A stretch of DNA of 64,000 nucleotides from Halorussus vallis (GCF_024138165.1 NZ_CP100000.1:3720001-3784000); one strand, 5' to 3'; shown: positions 24,747 through 37,878, counted from the first letter of the stretch. A program made the numbers and translations. Notes: generated by a model not told the origin, from the sequence alone.

Positions 24747-25859
24747 CTATCCGTTGGAGGTCGTCGTGGTGTTTCCGGTCGCGGTGGTCGTCCCGCCGGT
24801 CGTCGTCGTTCCGGACCGCCCGACGCGCACGAGCGAGGCGTACTCCCCGACTGCTCGGGCGTCGGTCGGGAGGTGGTCGTTGGTCCACGCCGCCGCCGGG
24901 TCGGTCTTCCCGCCGAGCAGGCCGCCGTCGCGGAGCGCCCGGTACATCGTCCGCCAGGGCTTCGACTCGCTCCACCCCCAGCCGTGCTCCCGGACCGCGT
25001 TCGAGAGGACGTACTGGCGGGCCATCTGCTCCCACTTCGCGCGCTGTACCTCGCGCGTCTCGGCGAGCGAGGGTTCGGCCTTCACCAGGATGTCGGTGGC
25101 TTTCCCGGGGTTGTTCGTCGCCCACGCCGCGCCGCGGGCGGTCGCCCGCAGGAAACTCCGGACGGTCCCGGCGTTCTGCTTCGCGTAGGACTCCTCGGTC
25201 GCGACGACGTGACCGTAGGAGGGTATCGCCTCGGCGACCGAGACGGACGAAACCCGGTTACCCTTCTGGCGGGCGACCACCGCGTCGCCGAAGACGCCGC
25301 CCGCGGCGTCTATCTTCCCGCCCAGTAGCTGCTGGACCGTGTCGTAGCCCGTGTCGACCAGTTCGACCTGCGAGAGGACGCCCTTCTCCTTCAGCAGGAG
25401 CCTCGTCAGGAGCTTTACCATCCCCGGCCCGGTGCCGACCGTCTTGCCCGTTAGCTGGTCGACGCTCGTGAGTTTCCCGCCGAACGTCTCGCGCGTGGTG
25501 AACACCACGACCGGACTCCGCTGCATCATCACCCCGACCGAACGGGGCGAGAGGCCGCGGCTCCGGACGTTGAGCACCTGGTCGGCGCTGGTGACGGCGA
25601 ACGGGACGTTGCCCAGGCCGACCTGCTTGGCCGAGAAGTCCGAGCCCTGCCCGGCTTTTATCTCGCTCACCGGCGCCCTGGCTTGCTGGTAGTACCCCCT
25701 CGCCTTGGCCACGTAGTACGGGACGTGAAGCCCGCTCGGCTTCCAGTTCAACAGCAGGCTGACGCCGTCCGACTGGCCGGCCGCACCGCCGACCGCGCCC
25801 GCGAATCCGACCGCCGAAGCACCCGTCGCTCGAAGGAACTGTCGTCGTGTCTCCCCCAT
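24747..25859 (-). CDS. ABC transporter substrate-binding protein (NMT1/THI5-like)
   Basis: A 370-residue binding protein. The Tat signal is TRRQFLRATGASAVGFAGAV. The mature part starts SDGVSLLLNWKPSGLHVPYY then VAKARGYYQQ, the hallmark of the NMT1/THI5 class that binds HMP (thiamine precursor), riboflavin, nitrate or sulfonates. VTSADQVLNVRSRG and TVGTGPGMVKLLTRLLL are further features. The C-terminal tail is a Thr/Gly-rich linker ending TTTTSNG, with no visible membrane anchor. It carries its ligand to the neighbouring permease. The substrate class is inferred; HMP is possible but unproven. Confidence 0.88.
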   Translation of the reverse strand: MGETRRQFLRATGASAVGFAGAVGGAAGQSDGVSLLLNWKPSGLHVPYYVAKARGYYQQARAPVSEIKAGQGSDFSAKQVGLGNVPFAVTSADQVLNVRSRGLSPRSVGVMMQRSPVVVFTTRETFGGKLTSVDQLTGKTVGTGPGMVKLLTRLLLKEKGVLSQVELVDTGYDTVQQLLGGKIDAAGGVFGDAVVARQKGNRVSSVSVAEAIPSYGHVVATEESYAKQNAGTVRSFLRATARGAAWATNNPGKATDILVKAEPSLAETREVQRAKWEQMARQYVLSNAVREHGWGWSESKPWRTMYRALRDGGLLGGKTDPAAAWTNDHLPTDARAVGEYASLVRVGRSGTTTTGGTTTATGNTTTTSNG

Positions 25860-26021
25860 GTTATCCGAGAAGCTGTTCGGCTGTCAGCCGTATAACGTTT
25901 CGGGCGGACCGGGGGTGGACGCGCCCGCCGGCCCCACGTTCGATTCCGTCTCGTCCGGTCCCTCACGCTCGTCCGGGTCCGATTCGATTCCGGCGGAACG
26001 GTACGTCCCGTCGGTGACTCC

Positions 26022-27032
26022 TCAGCCCTCGGTCTGGTTGCCGTCGTCCGACGTGGTCGTGCCCTCGTCGGTCGCGCCGCTGCGAGCCTCCGCTTTTACG
26101 GTTTCGGTCGTGCCGGTCGTCTGTCCGCCCGCAGTGGTTCGGGTTTCGCCGGTCGCGGTGGTCCGCTGGGCCGCGGTCGTGGTTCCGGCCGCGTCGGCCG
26201 TCGTCTCGGCGGTCCCGTTCTGACCGGCCTGGCCGAGCGAGACGCCCGACAACCGGAGTTGGGTCAGCGTGTAGTTCTCGACCACCGCGGTTTCGGCGGC
26301 CAGCGCGGGCTGACCGGTCGACTCGGCCGCCCCGCCGGTCGCGCCGCCGGCCTGCGAGAGGGAGACGTTCTCGGTCGCGCCGACGTAGACCGTCGCGTTC
26401 TCGACCGCGAGGCCGTCGACGGTCTGGTTCTGGAGGACCGCCTCGTCGATGACGAGCCGAGTCTCGATGCGGACGCGTCCGCTCTCCTCGATGAGCGCCT
26501 TCGCGAGCGTGTCGTTCCGGATGGTGACGTTCTCGACGGTCAGGTCGGTCACGAACCCGGTCGACTCGATGCGCTGGACCGCCACGTCGTTGTAGGTTCG
26601 GTTAGTGGCGTTCTCGCCCGACGCGTTCACCAACGTCAGGTGTCCGAACTGCGCGTTGCGGACCGTGACGTTACGCAGCGTGAGTTGCTCGACGGTCACG
26701 TTCCGGGCTTCTACGTGAGTCCCGGAGCCCTGGGTCGCGTTGCCGGCCTGCTGGGTCGCGTTCGTCCCCGGGGCCTGGGTTTCGTTCGCGCCCTGGGCCT
26801 GCTGGGTGTCGTCTGTCGCCTGCGTCTGCTGGGCCGCGGTGGTCGTGCCCTCGTCGGTCGCGCCGCTGCGGGCCTCGGCCTTCGTGGTTTCGGTCTGCGT
26901 GGTCGTCTCCTGCAGGGCCGAGTCGGCGGACCCCGCTCCCGGTTGGGCAGGGCCGACGTCGCCGATGAGTCCGGCCGCCCCGCCGGTGAGCGCGAGCAGC
27001 AGTGCTACCAGTATCGCCAGTGTGTCGTTCAT
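26022..27032 (-). CDS. Secreted NVT-repeat surface protein
   Basis: A 336-residue protein with a Sec-like signal (MNDTLAILVALLLALTGGAA). Residues about 40-105 are Thr/Gln/Ala-rich low complexity. The central part (about 106-270) has repeated strands of the type NVTVEQLTLRNVTVRNAQFG and NVTIRNDTL, suggesting a parallel beta-helix-like solenoid. A second Thr-rich stretch ends the protein. I count 16 N-glycosylation sequons (NxS/T), an exceptional density for 336 residues, which fits a heavily glycosylated cell-surface protein. KAEARSGATDEGTTT occurs at both ends, encoded by an exact 32-bp duplication. A TATA-like TTTATC lies about 27 nt before the ATG. It is divergent from a related protein at 27302. 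Confidence 0.75.
   Translation of the reverse strand: MNDTLAILVALLLALTGGAAGLIGDVGPAQPGAGSADSALQETTTQTETTKAEARSGATDEGTTTAAQQTQATDDTQQAQGANETQAPGTNATQQAGNATQGSGTHVEARNVTVEQLTLRNVTVRNAQFGHLTLVNASGENATNRTYNDVAVQRIESTGFVTDLTVENVTIRNDTLAKALIEESGRVRIETRLVIDEAVLQNQTVDGLAVENATVYVGATENVSLSQAGGATGGAAESTGQPALAAETAVVENYTLTQLRLSGVSLGQAGQNGTAETTADAAGTTTAAQRTTATGETRTTAGGQTTGTTETVKAEARSGATDEGTTTSDDGNQTEG
26053..26084. repeat. 32-bp direct duplication (copy 1; copy 2 at 26839-26870)
   Basis: An exact 32-bp sequence starting GTGGTCGTGCCCTCGTCGGT and ending CGCCGCTGCG occurs at both positions, 786 bp (262 codons) apart and in the same frame inside the NVT-repeat gene. It encodes the same acidic Thr/Gly-rich peptide at both ends of the protein. 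Confidence 0.95.
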
Positions 27033-27262
27033 TCCGCGACTCGCTACGCCGAGGCCGCGGATAAACGACCGAGTCCGTTTTGGCGACCGCGCGCCGACAT
27101 TTCGCTCCGTTTCGTATTACAGCGCCGTTTCGATTCCGAGCGGGTCGTTACACCGAGGTTAACCGGGGCGACCGGCCGCGACCGAGGGAGAGGGTCCGTC
27201 GCGGGCCGGCGGAGGAACGAGCCACTACCGGCGGGAGGACGCAACCGCGCTCCCGTAACGGT

Positions 27263-27282
27263 GACGCCAATTTAAGGGCGTC
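27263..27282. promoter_or_regulatory. Promoter of the second NVT-repeat gene with flanking inverted repeat
   Basis: GACGCC (27263-27268) and GGCGTC (27277-27282) flank a TATA-like AATTTAAG (27269-27276), about 30 nt before the ATG at 27302. A repressor binding this inverted repeat would block TBP access. The 269-nt spacer (27033-27301) is shared with the divergent gene and holds no coding sequence. Confidence 0.5.
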
Positions 27283-27301
27283 TGCGTGTGGTTTCCCGTA
27301 G

Positions 27302-28009
27302 ATGTTCGACACAGACCATGCGACCCTGATAGTCGGAGTAGTAGCGCTCGCGGTCGTCGCGCCGCTCGCGGCCGGCGCCGGCGTTCCGGCCGCGCAGAAC
27401 GACCGGCCGACTCAGTCGGCCGGTCTACAGTCCGCCTCCACCGCCGACGGCCCGGCCCAGACCGGGCAGGGCGTCGGCGTGGGCAGGCTCTCGGCCGAGA
27501 CGGTGATGCTCCGCAACGTCACGGCGACCGACGTGGTAGTACGGGATCTAACCGTCCGCCGGATGGGCCAGCACCGGAACGTGACGTTCGCGAACGTCTC
27601 GCTCGACCGCGTTGTCGTCCAGCGGGCGAACCTCTCGGACGTGCAAATCCGTGATGCGACGATACGAAGCCGGGAACTGCTCTCGGCCCTCGGCATTCCC
27701 TTCGGCGGGTTCAACCTGAGCAATCGTTCGGTCCGGCGCGTCACCATCCGGAACCGGACTGTCGACGGCGTGGTCGTCCGGAGCCTGACCGTTCGGTCGG
27801 CCCCGGGACTGAACCTCTCGAACACGGAGAGCGTCGCGGGCGACGCCGCGGTGAACGTTTCGTCGCCGGCGCTCACGGCAGGCAACGTGACCGTGAGCCA
27901 AGTTCGGTCGTTCCAGGTTTCGGTCGCCGGGCAACCACCGGCGAACGCGACGGCCGAGGCGGCCAGATTGACGGGACTGAATGCCGAGACGGCCGCGGAA
28001 TCGGCGTAG
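27302..28009 (+). CDS. Secreted NVT-repeat protein, second copy of the family
   Basis: A 235-residue protein with an N-terminal hydrophobic signal (LIVGVVALAVVAPLAAGAGV). Residues about 58-175 contain the same strand repeats as its divergent neighbour: VMLRNVTATDVVVRDLTVRR, NVTFANVSLDRVVVQRANLS, NRSVRRVTIRNRTVDGVVVR. I count about 11 N-glycosylation sequons. It lacks the long Thr/Gln-rich segments of the neighbour. Repeat periodicity suggests a beta-helix-type solenoid (inference). The ATG at 27302 follows the TATA-like element described above. Function is unknown; both proteins are probably cell-surface partners. Confidence 0.72.
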   Translation: MFDTDHATLIVGVVALAVVAPLAAGAGVPAAQNDRPTQSAGLQSASTADGPAQTGQGVGVGRLSAETVMLRNVTATDVVVRDLTVRRMGQHRNVTFANVSLDRVVVQRANLSDVQIRDATIRSRELLSALGIPFGGFNLSNRSVRRVTIRNRTVDGVVVRSLTVRSAPGLNLSNTESVAGDAAVNVSSPALTAGNVTVSQVRSFQVSVAGQPPANATAEAARLTGLNAETAAESA

Positions 28010-28105
28010 TCCCTCCTTTTTCGTCGAGACACCGAAATCGGCTCCGGAACGTCCGGAAACCGGAGAAGGGCGAGCGTCAGAAACCGGAGAGAGCGTCGCG
28101 GGACC

Positions 28106-30202
28106 TTACTCCTCGAAGCCGCCCGACGACCAGACCGTTATCTCGTCGTCGGCCGCGACCGCGACGTACTGGATCTGCTCGGTCGGGTCCTCCCACACCA
28201 CCGGCGCGGGGGTGATGCGGTCGGCGTCGGTCTGGGCGCTCCAGATGCGCTCGCCGGTCTTGGCGTCGAGCGCGTAGAGGTGGCCGCCCGAGGAGGCGAC
28301 GAACAGGACGCCGCCGGCGGTCGCGGTCGTGCCGCCAGGCCAGATGCGCCAGTGGGACCACTCGGGGCTGACGTCCGGGAGTTCGGTCCGCCACGCGAGG
28401 TCGCCGCTGGCGGGGTCGACCGCCTGAACGTACGCGTTGTGGGTGGTGTCTTCGGAGGCGAGTCGCGAACCGCCCTCCGCGAGCGTGATGTCGCCCTCCG
28501 TCACGTACTCCCAGTCGGGGTCGTAGGAGACCCGCTGGGCCGCCTCGACGGCGGCGATGTACCGCATCCCGGTTTCGGGGTCGTACGCGCACGGCGGCCA
28601 CTCGGTCGCGCCGATGGTGCCCGGCCAGGCGGTCGCGGCGTTCTTCTCGCCCCGAGGCGGGAGTGCGAGAAAGTGCTCGGCCCACTCGTGGTCCTGCTTG
28701 GTCCAGGGCGCGGTGCGTTCGAGCAGTCGGCCGGTTTCGGCGTCGTAGACGTAGGTCCAGCCGGCCTTCTGGTCGGTCGAGACCGCGCGCCGGGTTTCGC
28801 CGTCGACCTCCAGGTCGAAGACGGTCGGGGTGGCGTGGCTGTCGTAGTCCCACAGTTCGTGGGGAATCTGCTGGCTGGCCCAGTTGATCTTGCCCGAGTC
28901 GAGGTCCACGGCGACGATGGAGTTCGAGTGGTGGTTCGGCCCGGGCCGGACGAGTCCGTTCATCATCGGACACGGGTTGCCGACCGCGTAGAACACCGTG
29001 TTCGTCTGGGGATCGACCGAGGGACTCATCCACGGGGCGGCGCTGGCGAACCGCCAGCTCTCGTCGACCCAGGCGTCCTCCGGGGCCATGTTGACGGTCC
29101 ACTGGACGTCGCCGGACTCGGCGTCGACCGAGGAGGCGACGCACCAGCCGCCGAAGTCGCCGCTCATGCCGACGAGGATTCGGCCGTCGTAGGCGATGGG
29201 CGCCTGGCTGATGGACATCCGCTTGGGGTACTCCATCTCGCGCTGCTGGCGCTCCGTCAGCATGTTCGTCTCCCACTCCTTCTCGCCGGTGTACCGGTTG
29301 AGCGCGACCAGGTGCGTGTCGGTCGTCGCGAAGTACACCTTGTCCTTCCACACCGCCACGCCGCGGTTGCGGCCGGTCTGTCCGACCGCGTCCTCCGGTA
29401 GCGCGTACTTGAACTGCCAGTACTTCTTCCCGTTCCGGGCGTTGGCCGCGACGACCGAGAGGTTGCTCGTGGTGTAGTACATCACCGGCGGGTCGGTCGG
29501 GACGATGATCGGGTTCGTCTCGATGCCCGCGCTGTCGGTCGGGATGGAGTACTTCTGGGTGAGGCTGGCGACGTTGTCGGAGTCGAGCCTGTCGACCGGC
29601 GTGTAGCCGCGCTGGCCCAGTCCCTTGTCGTAGGTGAGCCACGAGTCGCGGCGCTCGCCGTCCTCCCGGAGCATGTTCGTCGTCACGGAGAGCTTCGGCA
29701 TGTCTTCCTGTGCGGCCCCCGGACCCGGCGGCTGTTGGATGGGTTGCTGCTGTTGCTGGCCGTCACCGCCGCCGCGGACCTGCATGTCGCCGACCATCGA
29801 GTTCGGGTGGATGGTGCAGATGTACTGGGACATCTCCTCGGTCGCCGTGAACACCAGCGTGACCGTCGCGCCCTGCGAGGAGTACACCTCGGTCCCCATC
29901 AGCCGGTTACCGTCGGCGTCCTGGATGACGAAGTTGTGCGGGGCGCCGTCGATGTTCTCCCAGCGGACCCGGTAGCGGTTGCCCGCCTCCAGGTTCAGCG
30001 TGGGGTTCACCTGCCCCTCGATTCGCTTGGGTTGGCGACCGTGCCAGCCGGAGATGCCGCCGCCGAACACGAACTCCGTGTCGTAGTCCTGCATGAAGTT
30101 GACGTGCTCGTCCTCGTCGCGGGCCTCCGGCCCGGTGTCGATGTAGTGCGGTCGCTCCTCCGGTTCGATCTCCTCGGTCTCGGGGTCGATATCGGCGGAC
30201 AT
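28106..30202 (-). CDS. Cupredoxin-fused PQQ-type quinoprotein
   Basis: A 698-residue two-domain protein. Residues about 35-145 form a cupredoxin with probable type-1 copper ligands His89 (GAPHNFVI), Cys129, His132 (ICTIHPNSM) and Met136. A Gln/Pro-rich linker (about 148-168) leads to an eight-bladed quinoprotein propeller of the PQQ alcohol/glucose dehydrogenase type. HHSNSIVAVDLDSGKINW and IPHELWDYDSHATP (about 447-458) match the PQQ dehydrogenase pattern, where an Asp of WDYD is the expected catalytic base. It would oxidise an alcohol or sugar and pass electrons to copper. No signal peptide is visible at the N-terminus (MSADIDPETEEIEPEE). It forms an operon with the Tat-signal protein 2 nt upstream. 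Confidence 0.85.
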   Translation of the reverse strand: MSADIDPETEEIEPEERPHYIDTGPEARDEDEHVNFMQDYDTEFVFGGGISGWHGRQPKRIEGQVNPTLNLEAGNRYRVRWENIDGAPHNFVIQDADGNRLMGTEVYSSQGATVTLVFTATEEMSQYICTIHPNSMVGDMQVRGGGDGQQQQQPIQQPPGPGAAQEDMPKLSVTTNMLREDGERRDSWLTYDKGLGQRGYTPVDRLDSDNVASLTQKYSIPTDSAGIETNPIIVPTDPPVMYYTTSNLSVVAANARNGKKYWQFKYALPEDAVGQTGRNRGVAVWKDKVYFATTDTHLVALNRYTGEKEWETNMLTERQQREMEYPKRMSISQAPIAYDGRILVGMSGDFGGWCVASSVDAESGDVQWTVNMAPEDAWVDESWRFASAAPWMSPSVDPQTNTVFYAVGNPCPMMNGLVRPGPNHHSNSIVAVDLDSGKINWASQQIPHELWDYDSHATPTVFDLEVDGETRRAVSTDQKAGWTYVYDAETGRLLERTAPWTKQDHEWAEHFLALPPRGEKNAATAWPGTIGATEWPPCAYDPETGMRYIAAVEAAQRVSYDPDWEYVTEGDITLAEGGSRLASEDTTHNAYVQAVDPASGDLAWRTELPDVSPEWSHWRIWPGGTTATAGGVLFVASSGGHLYALDAKTGERIWSAQTDADRITPAPVVWEDPTEQIQYVAVAADDEITVWSSGGFEE

Positions 30203-30204
30203 CG

Positions 30205-31152
30205 TTAGTTAGGAATTTCCAGGTCGTTGTCGCGCTCGGCGCGGGCCTCCTCGTCGATCCAATATGCGTCCTCGGGCAGCAGGTTCTGGGCGATGGCCTG
30301 CAGTGCGAACCCGCTGGATAGTAGTCCGGCAAGTTCGTCGTCCGTGGTGTCGGCGCCGCGGGCATCGCCGTCCGCGACGCGGCGGGCGCCGTCGACCATC
30401 AGGTCGAACCCGGCCGCCATGGCGCGGGCGTCCCACGTTGCGTCGGCCAGGATGTCGTCGGTCAGCAGCACCGCGTTCGTCCAGATGTGTTCGTCGAGGT
30501 CTTCGAGCCACAGCAGGACGCCGCCGGCCGCGGCCTTGGTCATCGGCGGGACGTACTTGGCGAACTCCATCTGCTCGCGGGGCAGTTGGTCGGTCGACAC
30601 CCAGTGGCGGTCGCCGATGCGTTCGCGGTGGTTGACCGTGGTCGCCAGCAGGTCGACCAGTTCCCGCTGGTCGAAGCCGAGTTCTGACAGCGACCCCGCC
30701 AGCCCTTCGCTCACGACGAACCGCCGGACGCTGTCCTCGATGTACCCCGGCGTGAACTCCGGCAGTCGCTCGGTCGTGCTCTCGAAGAAGCCGACCTCGC
30801 CCAGGTGGTCGTAGACGGGGCGGGCCGCCTCCGCGACCGCCGCGAACTCCCCGCGGGGCCCCTCGTTCATTCCGGGGAGGCCGCGCTCGGGGACCGCGGT
30901 CAGTCCCGACGCCGCCTCGGCGACCGCCGCCTGACGGTCGGCGAGCAGGCTAGCGTCGAGTTCGCCCGCGAGGTCCGACCGAATCGCCTCGCCGACGCTC
31001 GCCAGTCGCTCGGACCCGCCCGTAGAGAGTTCCGACCGCACGTCGTCGAGGGTCGCCCCGCCGGCGGCGACGGCACCCCCGACGCCGAGTGCCTTCAGAA
31101 ACTCCCGGCGCTGTTCGTCAGTTACACGTTCGTCTCCGTAGCCGTGAGCCAT
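30205..31152 (-). CDS. Tat-signal protein, partner of the quinoprotein
   Basis: A 315-residue protein. QRREFLKALGVGGAVAAGGA near the N-terminus is a twin-arginine signal (RRxFLK). The mature part is mostly helical and Asp/Glu/Ala-rich, with no cysteine. It contains conserved-looking TTVNHRERIGDRHWVSTDQL and LEDLDEHIWTNAVLLTDD. I do not recognise a family. It ends 2 nt before the quinoprotein start, so the two are probably coexpressed. Because the quinoprotein shows no export signal of its own, this protein might carry it out through the Tat pathway or serve as its membrane partner (inference). Confidence 0.65.
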   Translation of the reverse strand: MAHGYGDERVTDEQRREFLKALGVGGAVAAGGATLDDVRSELSTGGSERLASVGEAIRSDLAGELDASLLADRQAAVAEAASGLTAVPERGLPGMNEGPRGEFAAVAEAARPVYDHLGEVGFFESTTERLPEFTPGYIEDSVRRFVVSEGLAGSLSELGFDQRELVDLLATTVNHRERIGDRHWVSTDQLPREQMEFAKYVPPMTKAAAGGVLLWLEDLDEHIWTNAVLLTDDILADATWDARAMAAGFDLMVDGARRVADGDARGADTTDDELAGLLSSGFALQAIAQNLLPEDAYWIDEEARAERDNDLEIPN

Positions 31153-31530
31153 GTTCTCCAGTTCGGGTAAGGGAAGAATCCCGAAAAGGAGCCGACATAG
31201 TTTCCCAGCGTTCCGCGTTTCAATGCCCGATGTCGCCGATTCTAAGACGGTGGGCTTCGAACCGAAACGGCCCGGGTCGTTCGAGGCTCCGCCTAACGCG
31301 TCGCCGCCGGTCCGGCGGTTCGCCGACGCGCGGGGAACGACCGATTACTCCGCCGCCGACCGGGTCCCGGCGGTCGTCCGAACGTCGGACGACCGCCGGG
31401 GAACGACCGCGAACCCCGCGGAAAAACGGCGGTAAATTCTGCGGGAAACCGCGACGAGAGGCTCCTCCTCGGCGCAGTCCGGACTTCGGCCCGAATCCCT
31501 TTAGTAAGCGTCGTGGTACGACGAGGGGGT
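31153..31530. other. Intergenic region upstream of mscS with perfect palindrome
   Basis: No convincing gene. A perfect 16-bp palindrome with 3-nt spacer (ACG) occupies 31366-31400. A 13-bp direct repeat CGGGGAACGACCG occurs at 31331-31343 and 31397-31409, the second copy overlapping the palindrome's right end. The open frame from 31221 has no coding character (Pro/Arg/Ser-rich). Confidence 0.55.
31366..31400. repeat. Perfect 16-bp palindrome with 3-nt spacer
   Basis: CCCGGCGGTCGTCCGA (31366-31381), spacer ACG, exact reverse complement (31385-31400). It belongs to the same class as those at 3960, 38521 and 55528. Confidence 0.9.
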
Positions 31531-32508
31531 ATGTTAGACGCTCTCAGACGGGCGGCGCTCGGTTCGACGGGACGGGCGCCCTCCCTGACCGACCGGGGAG
31601 TCGTCGCGCTGTTGCAGGACGGGGGCGGCGGCTTCGAGTGGCCCACCACGACCGAGGAGTTGATCGCCGAGTTCGGCGGCCTCATCGGCGACGTGATCGC
31701 GTTCGTGCTGGCGTTCGTCGTCGTCTACTTCGTCGGCAGGTACCTGCTGGTCAACCTGGTCGACCGTACGATGCGGGCGCGGGGAATCGACGAGACGGTC
31801 CGGCAACTGGCGACCAGGACGGCCGGAGCGGTGGCGCTGTTCGTCGCCGTCGCGGTGGCGTTCACCGTGGCGGGGTTCGGGGCGTTCCTCGCGGCGTTCG
31901 CCACGCTGGGCGGCGCGCTCGCGCTGGCGGCCGGTTTCGCGGCCCAGGACCTCGTCGCCAACTTCGTCGCCGGGGTGTTCATCCTGAAGGACGAACCGTT
32001 CGAGGTCGGCGACTGGATAGAGTGGTCGGACTACGCGGGCGTCGTCCGGGAGATCGACCTCCGGGTGACGAAGGTCGAGACGTTCAACAACGAGGTCGTC
32101 ACGGTGCCCAACTCCGAACTGGCGAACAACCCGGTGACGAACCCGATGGCCAACGAGAAGCTTCGGATGCAGTTCACCTTCGGCATCGGCTACGACGACG
32201 ACATCGACGAGGCGGCCGACATCATCGTCGCCGACGCCGAGAGCTGTGAGGAGATACTCTCGGACCCGGCGCCGTCGGTCCGGACGACCGAACTGGCCGA
32301 CTCCTACGTCGGACTGGAGTCCCGAATCTGGATCGACGACCCCGGCCGCGGGAAGTTCAAGGAGGTGCTGTCCGAGCACGTCGAAGGGGTCAAGGAGCGT
32401 TTCGACGCCGAGGGCGTCGAGATGCCCTACCCCTACCGAGAGCTGACGGGCGGTATCGGCATCGAGGAGGTGAACAACGTCGACCAGGTCCGGGTAACGG
32501 GCGATTGA
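31531..32508 (+). CDS. Mechanosensitive channel of the MscS family
   Basis: A 325-residue membrane protein. Hydrophobic segments lie at about residues 47-70 (GLIGDVIAFVLAFVVVYFVG), 93-112, and the pore-lining TM3 (about 115-140: AAFATLGGALALAAGFAAQD), which is rich in Gly/Ala as in MscS. The beta domain begins FILKDEPFEVGDWIEW and contains ETFNNEVVTVPNSELANNPV, the family signature. It opens under membrane tension during hypo-osmotic shock. The ATG at 31531 is preferred over a GTG six codons upstream. It stands immediately upstream of gyrB on the same strand. Confidence 0.92.
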   Translation: MLDALRRAALGSTGRAPSLTDRGVVALLQDGGGGFEWPTTTEELIAEFGGLIGDVIAFVLAFVVVYFVGRYLLVNLVDRTMRARGIDETVRQLATRTAGAVALFVAVAVAFTVAGFGAFLAAFATLGGALALAAGFAAQDLVANFVAGVFILKDEPFEVGDWIEWSDYAGVVREIDLRVTKVETFNNEVVTVPNSELANNPVTNPMANEKLRMQFTFGIGYDDDIDEAADIIVADAESCEEILSDPAPSVRTTELADSYVGLESRIWIDDPGRGKFKEVLSEHVEGVKERFDAEGVEMPYPYRELTGGIGIEEVNNVDQVRVTGD

Positions 32509-32549
32509 CCGGCTTCCATGACGGCATCCTGTCGACGGAGAGGGAGTTA

Positions 32550-34522
<1,973 letters not shown>

Positions 34523-34564
34523 GAACCGTTTCGACCACGAAAACCAACAGAAACACGACAATAC

Positions 34565-37069
<2,505 letters not shown>

Positions 37070-37152
37070 CGCCGAACGACCGCCTCTCGCGATTCTTCTC
37101 TCATTTCCGTGGGTCGTTCGTTCTTCGTCGGTCGTTCGTTTTCAGCAGTTGG

Positions 37153-37842
37153 TCACTTTTTCGCGGTCGTTCGCTCGCCGTTCGCTATCCGCTCGACGTC
37201 GTGGAGGTCGGCGACCTCGTACGTCGGTTCGACCGAGAGTTCGAGGTCGGCGCGGTGGGCGCGCCGGACGAACGCCGAGTCCATCCCGGCCCGGCGGGCG
37301 GCCTCGACGTCGCTCTCGCTGTCGCCGACGTAGAGCGCGCGGTCGGGGTCGGCGCCTATGTCGGCGAGCGCGCGTTCGAGGTAGTAGGGTTCGGGCTTCT
37401 TCCGGGCGACGCTCTCGATCGTCGCCTCCCGGCCGTAGTAGGTTTCGAACAGGTCGCCGAACTCGAAGAACTCCAGGATGAACTCGATGGTTTCGTGCTG
37501 GTTCGAACTCACGATACCGAAGTAGTGGTCGAAGTTCGCCAGCGCGACCACGTCGTCGTAACAGTCGCGCACGCCGTCCTCGAACTCCGCGCGCTGGCCC
37601 TTCGAGGCGAGGCGGTCGCGGGCCGCCCAGAAGGTCTCCCGGTCGACGCCGTAGGCCCCGCAGACGTCCCGGAGGAGGTCGGGGGTGACTCCGTACATCA
37701 CGTCCTCGACGTGGGACTCCTCGGCGTCGTCGATGCCGACCGCTTCGAAGGCGCTCCGCGCCGCCTCCCTGAGGGTGTCAATGCTCGGCGGTTCGACCAG
37801 CACGCCGTCGTTGTCGAACAGCACCGCGTCGTAGGCCGTCAT
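37153..37842 (-). CDS. HAD-superfamily phosphatase
   Basis: A 229-residue protein with the HAD motifs in order: VLFDNDGVLVE (motif I, first Asp in DND; note Asn in place of the usual xDx), GIVSSNQH (motif II Ser), KKPEPYYLERAL (motif III Lys) and YVGDSESDVEAARRAG (motif IV). The cap is helical. It resembles phosphoglycolate phosphatase-like HADs, but the substrate is unknown. The acidic pair in DNDGV is intact. Three 14-bp tandem repeats lie just upstream, between it and the next gene. The ATG at 37842 is taken because the preceding sequence is Arg-rich. Confidence 0.88.
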   Translation of the reverse strand: MTAYDAVLFDNDGVLVEPPSIDTLREAARSAFEAVGIDDAEESHVEDVMYGVTPDLLRDVCGAYGVDRETFWAARDRLASKGQRAEFEDGVRDCYDDVVALANFDHYFGIVSSNQHETIEFILEFFEFGDLFETYYGREATIESVARKKPEPYYLERALADIGADPDRALYVGDSESDVEAARRAGMDSAFVRRAHRADLELSVEPTYEVADLHDVERIANGERTTAKK

Positions 37843-37878
37843 TTCGCTCGTGCGTGCTCGCGGCGGCGACTTGAGGTC

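Noticed and set aside
31221-31435. A gene for a 70-residue protein before mscS
   Set aside because: Pro/Ser/Arg-rich composition and a palindrome in the middle of the frame; no motif.
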